The position numbers and the translations under genes were made by a program. The notes under the pieces are model-generated. The model searched no databases and was not told the origin of the DNA. It worked only from the letters and a program-made list of their open reading frames with translations. Shown piece after piece: positions 55,907 through 64,000 of a stretch of 64,000 nt of DNA (position 1 is its first letter; each line of letters opens with the position of its first letter). The stretch is from Streptomyces sp. I05A-00742 (lineage in GTDB: Bacteria; Actinomycetota; Actinomycetes; Streptomycetales; Streptomycetaceae), in contig NZ_JABETO010000002.1 of the NCBI RefSeq assembly GCF_013055795.1, positions 285,885 through 349,884 on the forward strand, read 5' to 3'.

Positions 55907-56446
55907 TCAGGGCTGCAAACATCCATTCCCCCCCTTGTGTTCCGTATCCTTTGCCCCCGCGTTCCCCGTCAATTCGTCCAGCAGCAGGGCGAGGACCGCC
56001 CGGACCGTTTCTGTCCGGATCGGCTCCCTGCCGCCGTCGAGCGCGAGCTCCCGCACCGCGCACGTCCCGTCCGGGCCGGCCGCGGCGACGAAGACCGTGC
56101 CCACGGGCTTGCCGTCCTGGGGGTCGGGTCCCGCGACCCCGGTGGTGGCGAGACCCCAGTCCGCCGCCAGCAGCGCGCGGACGCCCCCGGCCATCTGCCG
56201 GGCGACCTCCGGGTCCACCGCTCCCCGCTCGGCCAGCAGCCGGGCGTCGACGCCCAGCACGTCACGCTTGACGTCGGTGGCGTACGCGGTGACCGCGCCG
56301 CGGACGGCCCGGGACGCGCCCGGGACCGCGGTCAGCGCGGCGGCGACCAGGCCGCCGGTCAGGGACTCGGCGACGGCCAGCGTCCGGCCCCGGGCCACCA
56401 GCGCGGCCAGCGCCTCCTCCGCGTCCCGCCGGATCCCGGCGCTCAC
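55907..56446 (-). CDS. cinA: CinA C-terminal domain protein (NMN amidohydrolase-like)
   Basis: 179 aa, GTG at 56446, overlapping the pgsA stop by four bases (GTGA). This is the PncC-type stand-alone CinA domain, which deamidates nicotinamide mononucleotide. Conserved: LAVAESLTGGLVAAALTAVPGAS, AYATDVKRDVLGV, and ATTGVAGPDPQDGKPVGTVFVA. The N-terminal MoCF_biosynth domain of full CinA is absent. Competence-related names are historical. Co-transcribed with rimO and pgsA; clgR follows after 94 bp. Confidence 0.93.
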   Translation of the reverse strand: MSAGIRRDAEEALAALVARGRTLAVAESLTGGLVAAALTAVPGASRAVRGAVTAYATDVKRDVLGVDARLLAERGAVDPEVARQMAGGVRALLAADWGLATTGVAGPDPQDGKPVGTVFVAAAGPDGTCAVRELALDGGREPIRTETVRAVLALLLDELTGNAGAKDTEHKGGNGCLQP

Positions 56447-57069
56447 CGCCCGGACCCCGCGGCCCGGGCGTTCCTGCGCAGCACGATCGCCTGCCGCACA
56501 TAGTCCAGACCGGTGAGGACCGTCAAGACCACGGCCACGGCCATCACCCAGAAGCGGGCCGTGGCCAGCGGTCCCACCAGGGCGAGGATGTACATCCCCA
56601 CCGCCACCCCCTGGGCGAGGGTCTTCATCTTGCCGCCGCGGCTGGCCGGGATCACCCCGTGCCTGATCACCCAGAACCGCATCAGCGTGATGCCGATCTC
56701 ACGGGCCAGGATCACGCCCGTGACCCACCAGGGCAGGTCGTCCAGGGCCGAGAGACAGATCAGGGCCGCGCCCATGATCGCCTTGTCGGCGATCGGGTCG
56801 GCGATCTTGCCGAAGTCGGTGACCAGGTTGTACGTCCGCGCCAGATGCCCGTCGAACAGATCGGTGATCATGGCGATGGCGAACGCGGCCCAGGCGAAGG
56901 AGCGCCAGGCCGGGTCGTACCCACCGTTGTGGAGCATCAACAGCACGAAGCCGGGCACGAGGAACAGGCGTCCCATGGTCAGGATGTTGGCGATGTTCCA
57001 CAGCCTGACCGGCCGCACGCCCGGCGCCGGGGCGGGGCGGCCCGCGGCCGATGCCGGGACTCCGCTCAT
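56443..57069 (-). CDS. pgsA: CDP-diacylglycerol-glycerol-3-phosphate 3-phosphatidyltransferase
   Basis: 208 aa membrane enzyme making phosphatidylglycerolphosphate. The CDP-alcohol phosphatidyltransferase motif DG-x2-AR-x8-G-x3-D-x3-D is complete: [27 protein letters not shown]. About five hydrophobic helices, including [27 protein letters not shown] and [19 protein letters not shown]. Its ATG (57069) overlaps the rimO stop by four bases (ATGA), and its stop overlaps cinA, so the three are translationally coupled. Confidence 0.96.
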   Translation of the reverse strand: MSGVPASAAGRPAPAPGVRPVRLWNIANILTMGRLFLVPGFVLLMLHNGGYDPAWRSFAWAAFAIAMITDLFDGHLARTYNLVTDFGKIADPIADKAIMGAALICLSALDDLPWWVTGVILAREIGITLMRFWVIRHGVIPASRGGKMKTLAQGVAVGMYILALVGPLATARFWVMAVAVVLTVLTGLDYVRQAIVLRRNARAAGSGR

Positions 57070-58565
57070 CTGCCCGCCTCCTCGGTACACCTGCCGTCTC
57101 CGACGGGCTCGGCGACGAGGTCGACCCCCTCGCCGGCCACCACCTTGGCCTCGACCATACGGCCGGGCACCGGCAGGCTGTCCAGGCCGTCGGTGATCAA
57201 CCTGACCTGGCCGTCGGTCTCGGGCGCCTGGTGGGCGGCCCGGCCGATGACCCCGTCCTCGTCGTCCACACGATCGACCAGTACTTCGATTGTCTCTCCG
57301 ATCCGCTCCTCGGCGCGCTGCGCGGTGAGCTCCTCGGCCAGCCGCGAGATGTGCGCCAGGCGCTCGGCGACGACGTCGGGGTCGACCTTGTCCTCGTAGC
57401 CGGCGGCCTCGGTGCCGTCCTCGTCGGAGTAGCCGAAGACGCCGATGGCGTCCAGGCGGGCCGCGGTCAGGAACCGCTCCAGTTCGGCGACGTCCTCCTC
57501 GGTCTCCCCGGGGAAGCCGACGATGAAGTTGGACCGGGCACCGGCCTGCGGCGCCTTGCCGCGGATGGTGTCCAGCAGCTCCAGGAAGCGGTCGGTGTCG
57601 CCGAAGCGCCGCATCGCGCGGAGCACACCGGGCGCCGAGTGCTGGAAGGACAGGTCGAAGTAGGGGGCGACCTTCTCGGTCGAGGTCAGCACGTCGATCA
57701 GGCCCGGACGCATCTCCGCGGGCTGGAGATAGCTGACGCGGACCCGCTCCAGGCCGTCCACGGCCGCGATCTCCGGCAGCAGCGTCTCCAGCAGCCGGAT
57801 GTCGCCCAGGTCCTTGCCGTACGAGGTGTTGTTCTCGGAGACCAGCATGATCTCCTTCACGCCCTGCTCCGCGAGCCAGCGGGCCTCGCCCAGCACGTCC
57901 GAGGGGCGGCGGGAGACGAAGGAGCCGCGGAAGGAGGGGATCGCGCAGAACGAGCACCGGCGGTCGCAGCCGGAGGCCAGCTTGACGGAGGCCACGGGGC
58001 TGCTGCCGAGCCTGCGGCGCAGCGGCGCCCGCGGCCCGGAGGCCGGGGCCACGCCGTCCGGCAGGTCGGCGGGGGCGGTGTCCTGCGCGTGGCCGGGCAG
58101 GGCCACCGCGGCGTCCTGCCGCTCCGCCGGGCTGATCGGCAGCAGCTTGCGCCGGTCACGCGGGGTGTGCGAGGCGTGGACCCCGCCCGAGAGGATGGTC
58201 TGCAGCCGGTCGGAGATGTCGGCGTAGTCGTCGAAGCCGAGCACGCCGTCGGCCTCGGGGAGCGCCTCGGCCAGCTCCTTGCCGTAGCGCTCGGCCATGC
58301 AGCCGACGGCCACCACGGCCTGGGTCCGGCCGCGTCCTTCGGAGGACGCGGTCTTGAGGTCGTTGGCCTCCAGGAGGGCGTCGACGGAGTCCTTCTTCGC
58401 GGCTTCGACGAAGCCACAGGTGTTCACGACGGCCACGTCGGCGTCGGCGGCGTCCTCGACGAGGTCCCAGCCGTCCGCCGCCAGACGGCCTGCCAGCTCC
58501 TCCGAGTCCACCTCGTTACGGGCGCAGCCAAGTGTGACAAGAGCGACGGTACGGCGTTCGGGCAT
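57066..58565 (-). CDS. rimO: Ribosomal protein S12 methylthiotransferase RimO
   Basis: 499 aa, ATG 58565. It methylthiolates an Asp of ribosomal protein S12. MTTase Cys residues: [35 protein letters not shown]. Radical-SAM cluster: [21 protein letters not shown] (CxxxCxxC). C-terminal TRAM ([14 protein letters not shown]). Only distantly like MiaB, distinguished by the NTCGF and GCARN motifs. Located upstream of pgsA with overlapping codons and ~118 bp after the RodZ-like gene. Confidence 0.96.
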   Translation of the reverse strand: MPERRTVALVTLGCARNEVDSEELAGRLAADGWDLVEDAADADVAVVNTCGFVEAAKKDSVDALLEANDLKTASSEGRGRTQAVVAVGCMAERYGKELAEALPEADGVLGFDDYADISDRLQTILSGGVHASHTPRDRRKLLPISPAERQDAAVALPGHAQDTAPADLPDGVAPASGPRAPLRRRLGSSPVASVKLASGCDRRCSFCAIPSFRGSFVSRRPSDVLGEARWLAEQGVKEIMLVSENNTSYGKDLGDIRLLETLLPEIAAVDGLERVRVSYLQPAEMRPGLIDVLTSTEKVAPYFDLSFQHSAPGVLRAMRRFGDTDRFLELLDTIRGKAPQAGARSNFIVGFPGETEEDVAELERFLTAARLDAIGVFGYSDEDGTEAAGYEDKVDPDVVAERLAHISRLAEELTAQRAEERIGETIEVLVDRVDDEDGVIGRAAHQAPETDGQVRLITDGLDSLPVPGRMVEAKVVAGEGVDLVAEPVGDGRCTEEAGR

Positions 58566-58683
58566 AGGGCTCAGCCTACTTTGTCCGGACGCCGCTTCCG
58601 CTGCCGAGTGGTCGACGGTCGCGGAGAGCCTGGTCACCCACCGGTCCCCGGCCGCTGCGGACGGAGACCGGCGGGCCGGCCGG

Positions 58684-59493
58684 TCAGCCGGCCGCCGGGT
58701 CTCCCTTGGTGTAGCTCAGCTTCTGGACCTGGCCGACGTCGCCGACGTTCTTGATCTCCTTGCCGTTGACGAACAGCTGGACCGCTCCCGCGTTGCCCAG
58801 CACCAGGTCGATGCGGTGGCTGTCGGTGAAGGTCTTGGACGCCCCGCGCTGGAGCACCCCCTCCTCCAGCAGCTTCCCGTTGTGGTCCTTCGCCGACAGC
58901 CAGGTCTGGTCGCGCTCGGCGGTGAGCTTGACCGTCACCTTGTTCGCCGGGGCGCCGGCGATGGCGCTGTCGGACGGCTCCGGCTTGGCGTCGGCCGGGC
59001 GGTTGGGCGGCGCCTTCGCGGGGGCCTTGGACGGCTTGGCCGACGCCTGCCCGGCCTCGACGGTGTCGTCCTGGTTCCCCACTCCGCCGTTGAAGAGGGT
59101 GAACCCGACGAAGCCGACCACGGCGACGATCGCCGCGACCATGGCGGCGGTCCAGTTGGGCCGCCGCGGCTCGGGCCGGATCCGCTCGGCCTCGAACACC
59201 GGCGCCGCCCTGCTCGGCCGGGGGCGCCCGCCGTGCTCCGCGTCGTACTGCTCGACGAGGTGCGTGGGATCGATGCCGGCGGCACGCGCCAGCGTGCGGA
59301 TATGTCCTCGGGCGTAGACGCTCCCGCCGCAGCGGGAGAAGTCGTCCTGTTCGATCGCATGCACGATCGGAACGCGTACACGAGTGGTCGAACTGATCTG
59401 GTCGACGGTCAGCCCGGCCTCGATGCGGGCCTGCTGGAGGGCGCGGCCGACGGAGGGCCGGTCGTCTTCCGGGGGAGAGTTGCCGATGGACAC
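58684..59493 (-). CDS. RodZ-like helix-turn-helix membrane protein
   Basis: 269 aa from GTG 59493 ([11 protein letters not shown]). Cytoplasmic HTH resembling Rod[63 protein letters not shown]. One transmembrane segment, [19 protein letters not shown] (~residues 130-148). After a Lys/Pro/Ala-rich linker comes an extracellular beta domain ([32 protein letters not shown]4115-like). RodZ links MreB to the wall in rods. Streptomyces has a comparable shape-related protein; direct function here is not proven. It lies between ftsK and rimO on the same strand. Confidence 0.88.
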   Translation of the reverse strand: MSIGNSPPEDDRPSVGRALQQARIEAGLTVDQISSTTRVRVPIVHAIEQDDFSRCGGSVYARGHIRTLARAAGIDPTHLVEQYDAEHGGRPRPSRAAPVFEAERIRPEPRRPNWTAAMVAAIVAVVGFVGFTLFNGGVGNQDDTVEAGQASAKPSKAPAKAPPNRPADAKPEPSDSAIAGAPANKVTVKLTAERDQTWLSAKDHNGKLLEEGVLQRGASKTFTDSHRIDLVLGNAGAVQLFVNGKEIKNVGDVGQVQKLSYTKGDPAAG

Positions 59494-59702
59494 GTGGGCG
59501 CCTTTCGAGCGTGCAGCCACCTGCTGGAAGTTCAGTCTAGGGGGGACGCAAAAGAGTCCGGCAAGCGGGAAGCCGGAGTTTGTAGGCCATCAGAAGGCTC
59601 TGCCGTACCGTCTGCGGCACATCGCCCCTCCCCTCCGCCGGACGGCTGCGCGGACCCGGAGAAACGGTTGGCCGGAGGCGGCCGCGCCCCCTCGGCCGTC
59701 CG

Positions 59703-62399
59703 TCAGCCGGCGGTGTCCCCGCGGATCAGTGCGAGGACTCCGTCCAGCTCGTCCGGCTTGACGAGCACGTCCCGGGCCTTCGACCCCTCGCTCGGGCCCA
59801 CGATGTTGCGCGACTCCATCAGGTCCATGAGTCTGCCCGCCTTGGCGAATCCCACACGCAGTTTCCGCTGCAGCATCGACGTCGAGCCGAACTGGGTGGA
59901 AACGACCAGCTCGGCGGCCTGGCACAGGAGATCGAGGTCGTCACCGATGTCCTCGTCGATCTCCTTCTTCCGGCTGGTCCCGACCGTGACGTCGTCGCGG
60001 AAGACCGGTGCCATCTGGTCCTTGCAGTGCTGCACCACGGCGGCGACCTCGGCCTCGCTGACGAAGGCGCCCTGGAGGCGGACGGGCTTGTTGGCGCCCA
60101 TGGGCAGGAAGAGGCCGTCACCCTTGCCGATCAGCTTCTCGGCGCCCGGCTGGTCGAGGATGACGCGGCTGTCGGCGAGGGAGGAGGTGGCGAAGGCGAG
60201 CCGGGAGGGGACGTTGGCCTTGATGAGGCCGGTGACCACGTCGACCGACGGCCGCTGGGTGGCCAGCACGAGGTGGATGCCCGCGGCCCGGGCGAGCTGG
60301 GTGATCCGCACGATCGAGTCCTCGACGTCCCGCGGCGCCACCATCATCAGGTCCGCGAGCTCGTCCACGATGACCAGCAGATACGGGTACGGCGCCAGCT
60401 CGCGTCCGCTGCCCGCCGGCGGCTCGACCTTGCCCTGCCGCACCGCCGCGTTGAAGTCGTCGATGTGCCGGAAGCCGTAGGCGGCCAGGTCGTCGTAGCG
60501 CAGGTCCATCTCGCGCACGACCCATTGCAGGGCCTCCGCCGCCCGCTTGGGGTTGGTGATGATCGGCGTGATCAGGTGCGGGATGCCCTCGTAGGCGGTG
60601 AGTTCGACGCGCTTGGGGTCGACCAGCACCATCCGGACGTCCTCCGGGGTGGCCCGCACCATCAGCGAGGTGATGAGGCAGTTGATGCAGGACGACTTTC
60701 CGGAACCGGTGGCACCGGCGACCAGGACGTGCGGCATCTTCGCCAGATTGGCCATGACGTAGCCGCCCTCGACGTCCTTGCCCAGCGCCACCAGCATCGG
60801 GTGGTCGTCACCGGCGGCGTCCGCCAGCCGCAGCACATCGCCCAGGTTGACCATCTCGCGGTCGGTGTTGGGGATTTCGATGCCGACGGCGGACTTGCCC
60901 GGGATGGGACTGATGATGCGGACGTCCGGGCTGGCGACGGCGTAGGCGATGTTCTTGGTGAGTGCGGTGATGCGCTCGACCTTGACCGCCGGGCCCAGCT
61001 CCACCTCGTACCGCGTGACCGTCGGGCCGCGGGTGAAGCCCGTGACGGACGCGTCCACCTTGAACTCCGCGAACACGGTGGTCAGGGAGGCCACTATGGC
61101 GTCGTTGGCCGCGCTGCGCGCCTTCCCCGGGCCGCCGCGTTCCAGGAGGTCGAGGGAGGGCAGGGCGTACGTGATGTCGCCGGCGAGCTGGAGCTGCTCG
61201 GCCCGCGGGGGCAGACCGTCGGGGGCCGGCTCGGGCATGGGCTTGGTGAGGTCCGGCACCTCGACCGTCACCGCGGTCTCGGAGCGCCCGCCGGACACCG
61301 GTACCGTCCGCTCGCCCTCCTGCCGGATGCCGCTGCTGAGCCCCGCGACGAGCGGGGAGGGCTGGACGCCGTGCAGCACCGCGCCGTCCAGGTCGACGGC
61401 GGCGGCGGCTGCCAGGTCGACGGCGTCCGGCTCCCGGCTCCCGGCCGGGCGGGCGCGCCTGCCGCGGCGGCGTCCGTCGGGCGCGGCCTCCTCCGTTTCC
61501 TCCGGCCCCGCGGAGGCGGCCCGGCTCGTGGAAGCGCGCCGGGGGCGCTTGGGCCGCTCCTCGCGCCACTCGGCGTCGTAGGCGTCCTCCTCCGGGACGG
61601 TCCCGTACTCCCCGGGCAGCGGCTCGATCACCCCGAGCCGTATCCCCAGCTGCCGCAGCCGTCGCGGGATGGCGTTGACCGGGGTGGCCGTGACCACGAG
61701 CAGGCCGAAGACGGTGAGGAGCACCAGCAGCGGGACGGCGAGGACGTCGCCGACCGTGAAGAGCAGCGGTTTGGAGGCGGCCCAGCCGATGAGGCCGCCG
61801 GCGTCCTGCAACGCCTGCGATCCGTCGCCGCGGCCGGGCGATCCGCAGGCCACGTGGACCTGTCCGAGCACGCCGGCGACCAGCGCGGACAGCCCGATGA
61901 CGATCCGTCCGTTGGCCTCGGGCCGCTCGGGGTGGCGGAACAGCCGGATCGCCATGATGCCCAGGAGTATCGGCACGACCAGGTCCAGCCGGCCGAAGGC
62001 GCCGGTGACGAGCATCCTCACCAGCTCGCCCACCGGGCCCTCCAGGCTGGACCAGGTGCCCGCGGCGACGACGAGGGCGAGTCCGAGGAGGAGCAGCGCG
62101 ACGCCGTCCTTGCGGTGCGCGGGGTCGAGGCTGCGGGCTCCGCGGCCCACACCGCGGAAGAGCGCGCCGACGCCGTGCGCCAGACCGCGCCCGGCGCGGC
62201 CGGCCACGGACGGCCTGGGCGGCGCCGCCTTCTTCGCGGGTGCCTTGCGCGCCGGACGGGCGGCGGGCCGCTTCTGCGCGGGCTTCGCCGCGCTCTTCTT
62301 CGCCGGTGCCTTGGCGGCGGCTCCCCCGGCGCGTCCGGCGCGCTGCTTGGTGGTGCCCGCCGTGCTCTGGGAACCCTTGCCGGACGTACGTGAGGCCAT
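59703..62399 (-). CDS. ftsK: DNA translocase FtsK/SpoIIIE
   Basis: 898 aa. It pumps chromosomal DNA through division septa, essential in sporulation septation. The N-terminal ~75 residues are Lys/Ala-rich. Four transmembrane segments follow (VALLLLGLALVVAAGTW, LVVPILLGIMAIRLF, VIGLSALVAGVLGQV, VPLLVLLTVFGLLVVTA). A proline/acidic linker precedes the motor: LVAGATGSGKSSCINCLITSL (Walker A, ~residue 565), VDELADLMMVAPRDVED (Walker B), and the C-terminal gamma winged helix STSMLQRKLRVGFAKAGRLMDLMESRNIVGPSEGSKARDVLV. Start ATG 62399. Monocistronic or with the RodZ-like gene (209 bp gap). Confidence 0.97.
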   Translation of the reverse strand: MASRTSGKGSQSTAGTTKQRAGRAGGAAAKAPAKKSAAKPAQKRPAARPARKAPAKKAAPPRPSVAGRAGRGLAHGVGALFRGVGRGARSLDPAHRKDGVALLLLGLALVVAAGTWSSLEGPVGELVRMLVTGAFGRLDLVVPILLGIMAIRLFRHPERPEANGRIVIGLSALVAGVLGQVHVACGSPGRGDGSQALQDAGGLIGWAASKPLLFTVGDVLAVPLLVLLTVFGLLVVTATPVNAIPRRLRQLGIRLGVIEPLPGEYGTVPEEDAYDAEWREERPKRPRRASTSRAASAGPEETEEAAPDGRRRGRRARPAGSREPDAVDLAAAAAVDLDGAVLHGVQPSPLVAGLSSGIRQEGERTVPVSGGRSETAVTVEVPDLTKPMPEPAPDGLPPRAEQLQLAGDITYALPSLDLLERGGPGKARSAANDAIVASLTTVFAEFKVDASVTGFTRGPTVTRYEVELGPAVKVERITALTKNIAYAVASPDVRIISPIPGKSAVGIEIPNTDREMVNLGDVLRLADAAGDDHPMLVALGKDVEGGYVMANLAKMPHVLVAGATGSGKSSCINCLITSLMVRATPEDVRMVLVDPKRVELTAYEGIPHLITPIITNPKRAAEALQWVVREMDLRYDDLAAYGFRHIDDFNAAVRQGKVEPPAGSGRELAPYPYLLVIVDELADLMMVAPRDVEDSIVRITQLARAAGIHLVLATQRPSVDVVTGLIKANVPSRLAFATSSLADSRVILDQPGAEKLIGKGDGLFLPMGANKPVRLQGAFVSEAEVAAVVQHCKDQMAPVFRDDVTVGTSRKKEIDEDIGDDLDLLCQAAELVVSTQFGSTSMLQRKLRVGFAKAGRLMDLMESRNIVGPSEGSKARDVLVKPDELDGVLALIRGDTAG

Positions 62400-62536
62400 G
62401 GTGCCGAGGTTACCGTCGCCGGGCGGGCGGGACACGTGGGCCCGGGTGTTCGCCCGTTCGTGTCATGACCGCGCGACGATGCGGCTGACGCGCCCTCAAA
62501 AAGCGCGCTCCCCTGTCGGCTCTGTGCGGCGGCTGG

Positions 62537-63226
62537 TCAGCTCTGCGAGGCGACGGGCGGCACGCTGCTCCCGGTGCCCGGTTCCAGGGCGTCCAGCGCC
62601 CGCCGCAGGCCGTTGAGTTTGCGTTCCAGATGGGCGGCGGTGGCGACCGCCGCCGCGTCGGCCGACTCGTCCAGCTGTTTGGACAGCGCTTCCGCCTGCT
62701 CCTCGACGGCGGCGAGCCGCGCCGAGAGCTCGGCGAGCAGCCCCGCGGTCTCCGGGGGTTCCCCGCCGACGGGCCGGCCGGTGCCCTGGCCGTTCTCCAT
62801 CTGGAGGCGCAGCAGGGCCGCCTGCTCGCGCAGCTGGCAGTTCTTCATGTACAGCTCGACGAAGACCGAGACCTTGGCGCGCAGCACCCAGGGATCGAAC
62901 GGCTTGGAGATGTAGTCCACCGCACCGGCGGCGTAGCCCCGGAAGGTGTGGTGGGGGCCGTGGTTGATCGCCGTGAGGAAGATGATCGGGATGTCCCGCG
63001 TCCGCTCCCGGCGCTTGATGTGCGCGGCGGTCTCGAACCCGTCCATGCCCGGCATCTGGACGTCCAGCAGGATCACCGCGAAGTCGTCCGTCAGCAGCGC
63101 CTTGAGCGCCTCCTCCCCTGACGATGCCCGCACCAGTGTCTGATCGAGCGCCGAGAGGATGGCCTCCAGCGCGAGCAGATTTTCCGGCCGGTCATCGACC
63201 AGGAGGATCTTGGCCTTCTGCACCAT
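62537..63226 (-). CDS. osaB: Response regulator OsaB (receiver plus coiled coil)
   Basis: 229 aa, ATG 63226 with GAGGAGGACG. Receiver domain: ILLVDDRPENLLALEAIL, phospho-acceptor Asp in FAVILLDVQMPGMDGFE (~residue 52), FLTAINHGPHHTF and the Lys in VDYISKPFDPWVLRAK. There is no DNA-binding domain. Residues ~140-215 form a coiled coil (CQLREQAALLRLQME; AELSARLAAVEEQAEALSKQLDE; AHLERKLNGLRRALDALEP). This architecture and the osaA neighbour match the osmoadaptation regulator OsaB of S. coelicolor, needed for aerial growth under osmotic stress. Confidence 0.9.
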   Translation of the reverse strand: MVQKAKILLVDDRPENLLALEAILSALDQTLVRASSGEEALKALLTDDFAVILLDVQMPGMDGFETAAHIKRRERTRDIPIIFLTAINHGPHHTFRGYAAGAVDYISKPFDPWVLRAKVSVFVELYMKNCQLREQAALLRLQMENGQGTGRPVGGEPPETAGLLAELSARLAAVEEQAEALSKQLDESADAAAVATAAHLERKLNGLRRALDALEPGTGSSVPPVASQS

Positions 63227-63327
63227 GGCCCGTCCTCCTCGCCCCGGAAGTGCACCGGGCGCCGCCCCAGGGGACGACTCCCTTGCGCCGCCCGTCCTTG
63301 TGCCGGTCATGGTAGCCGCACCCCGCC

Positions 63328-63357
63328 TGTCACCACACCCTGTCACCGCGATGTCAC
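63328..63357. repeat. Three TGTCAC direct repeats upstream of osaB
   Basis: TGTCAC at 63328, 63341 and 63352, spaced 13 and 11 bp, within the 244-bp gap between osaA and osaB. They could be an operator array. Confidence 0.35.
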
Positions 63358-63470
63358 TGTGCACATAGCGGAAACGCGGCACGGGACGTGAAAGTTCCCG
63401 GAATGCCGCGGTCCCACACGTCGTCGACCACACTCGGTCAGCGAACAGTGGAGGAGTGATCCGGAGATCG

Positions 63471-64000
63471 TCACTCTGCGCTCATCCACTGCTTCATCAC
63501 CGTCAGCAGTTGATCAGTATCGACCGGCTTGGTGACATAGTCGGAAGCCCCGGCGTCGATGCTCTTCTCCCGGTCGCCCTTCATGGCCTTCGCGGTGAGC
63601 GCGATGATGGGCAGCTCGGCGAACTGCGGCATCTTGCGGATCGCCGCCGTGGTCGCGTAACCGTCCATCTCCGGCATCATGATGTCCATCAGGACCACCA
63701 CCACGTCGTCGTGCTGCTCCAGCACCTCGATGCCCTCGCGGCCGTTCTCCGCGTAGAGCACCGTCAGCCCGTGCTGTTCCAGCACGCTGGTGAGCGCGAA
63801 GACATTGCGGATGTCGTCGTCGACGATCAGCACCTTCTCGCCGTGGAACGTCCCGCTGAATCCCGAGGGTTCCGCGGTCCGGCCGCTGTCCGCCCAGCTC
63901 TCCTGGGGCGAGGAGGGCACCGGTACCGGCACGCTCCCGGCACCCGGCCGGCCCGTCGCGGCCGGCCCGCGGGCGCCGGCGGGCGCGGCCCCGGGGCCGG
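63471..64000 (-). CDS. osaA: Hybrid sensor kinase OsaA, C-terminal receiver (5' part outside window)
   Basis: Open frame of about 176 codons running off the right edge. Only the C-terminal end is visible: a Pro/Ala/Gly-rich linker, then a receiver domain with [20 protein letters not shown], phospho-acceptor Asp in [32 protein letters not shown] and the Lys in [10 protein letters not shown] receiver at the end of a linker, next to osaB, fits the hybrid histidine kinase OsaA of S. coelicolor. The kinase domain itself lies beyond the window. Confidence 0.85.
   Translation of the reverse strand, partial: GPGAAPAGARGPAATGRPGAGSVPVPVPSSPQESWADSGRTAEPSGFSGTFHGEKVLIVDDDIRNVFALTSVLEQHGLTVLYAENGREGIEVLEQHDDVVVVLMDIMMPEMDGYATTAAIRKMPQFAELPIIALTAKAMKGDREKSIDAGASDYVTKPVDTDQLLTVMKQWMSAE

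Overview
The window is a piece of a high-GC actinobacterial chromosome, almost certainly Streptomyces. GC content is above 70%, many starts are GTG or TTG, codon third positions are G/C, and every strand carries long spurious antisense frames. The gene set and order (recQ, rnhB, nrdJ-nrdR, lexA, dinG, hflX, rshA, dapF, miaA, miaB, gluABCD, recX-recA, lhr, dps, clgR-cinA-pgsA-rimO, ftsK, osaB-osaA) match, from memory, the S. coelicolor core region around SCO5748-SCO5816. No tRNA, rRNA, insertion sequence, integrase or CRISPR array was seen. This is conserved core chromosome with a few lineage-variable insertions.

Layout. 1-10.1 kb: a DUF4192 fragment, a RecQ helicase fused to a phosphoribosyltransferase-like domain, two unfamiliar small proteins, RNase HII, an ADP-ribosylglycohydrolase, a histidine phosphatase, an ABC-F/TetR divergent pair with a visible operator, and a YdbC-like protein. 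10.7-18.1 kb: the B12-dependent ribonucleotide reductase NrdJ and its repressor NrdR (two NrdR-box-like palindromes 32 bp apart), then divergent lexA (SOS box on its own promoter) and DinG. 18.2-24.3 kb: a siderophore synthetase with a strikingly eroded class III aminotransferase, a secreted lipoprotein protease and HflX. 24.4-34 kb: an M1 peptidase, the second (p)ppGpp enzyme RshA, DapF, MiaA, two short charged proteins, an extradiol-dioxygenase-like protein and MiaB. 34-40.9 kb: an orphan TAXI binding protein facing a two-component system, then the glutamate ABC transporter gluABCD.

41-48.4 kb: a flavin monooxygenase, then a cysteine module consisting of a 28-codon Cys-rich leader ORF, cysteine dioxygenase and a rhodanese. 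RecX/RecA with an SOS-type box, a GNAT, DUF3046 and small proteins follow. 48.4-64 kb: the large helicase Lhr, a lone Rpf-like domain with a long leader, Dps, the ClgR-CinA-PgsA-RimO operon, a RodZ-like protein, FtsK, and the osmoadaptation regulators OsaB and (partial) OsaA.

How the genes fit together. DNA maintenance dominates: LexA, RecA, RecX, DinG, RecQ, Lhr, NrdJ and FtsK, with SOS and NrdR sites seen directly. tRNA and ribosome modification (MiaA, MiaB, RimO, HflX) and stress control (RshA, ClgR, Dps, OsaA/B) make up the rest. The observations most worth pursuing are the cysteine leader ahead of a cysteine-catabolic operon, the aminotransferase that has lost its catalytic lysine, the orphan helicase-motif protein upstream of the recQ region, and the operator-bearing ABC-F/TetR pair.
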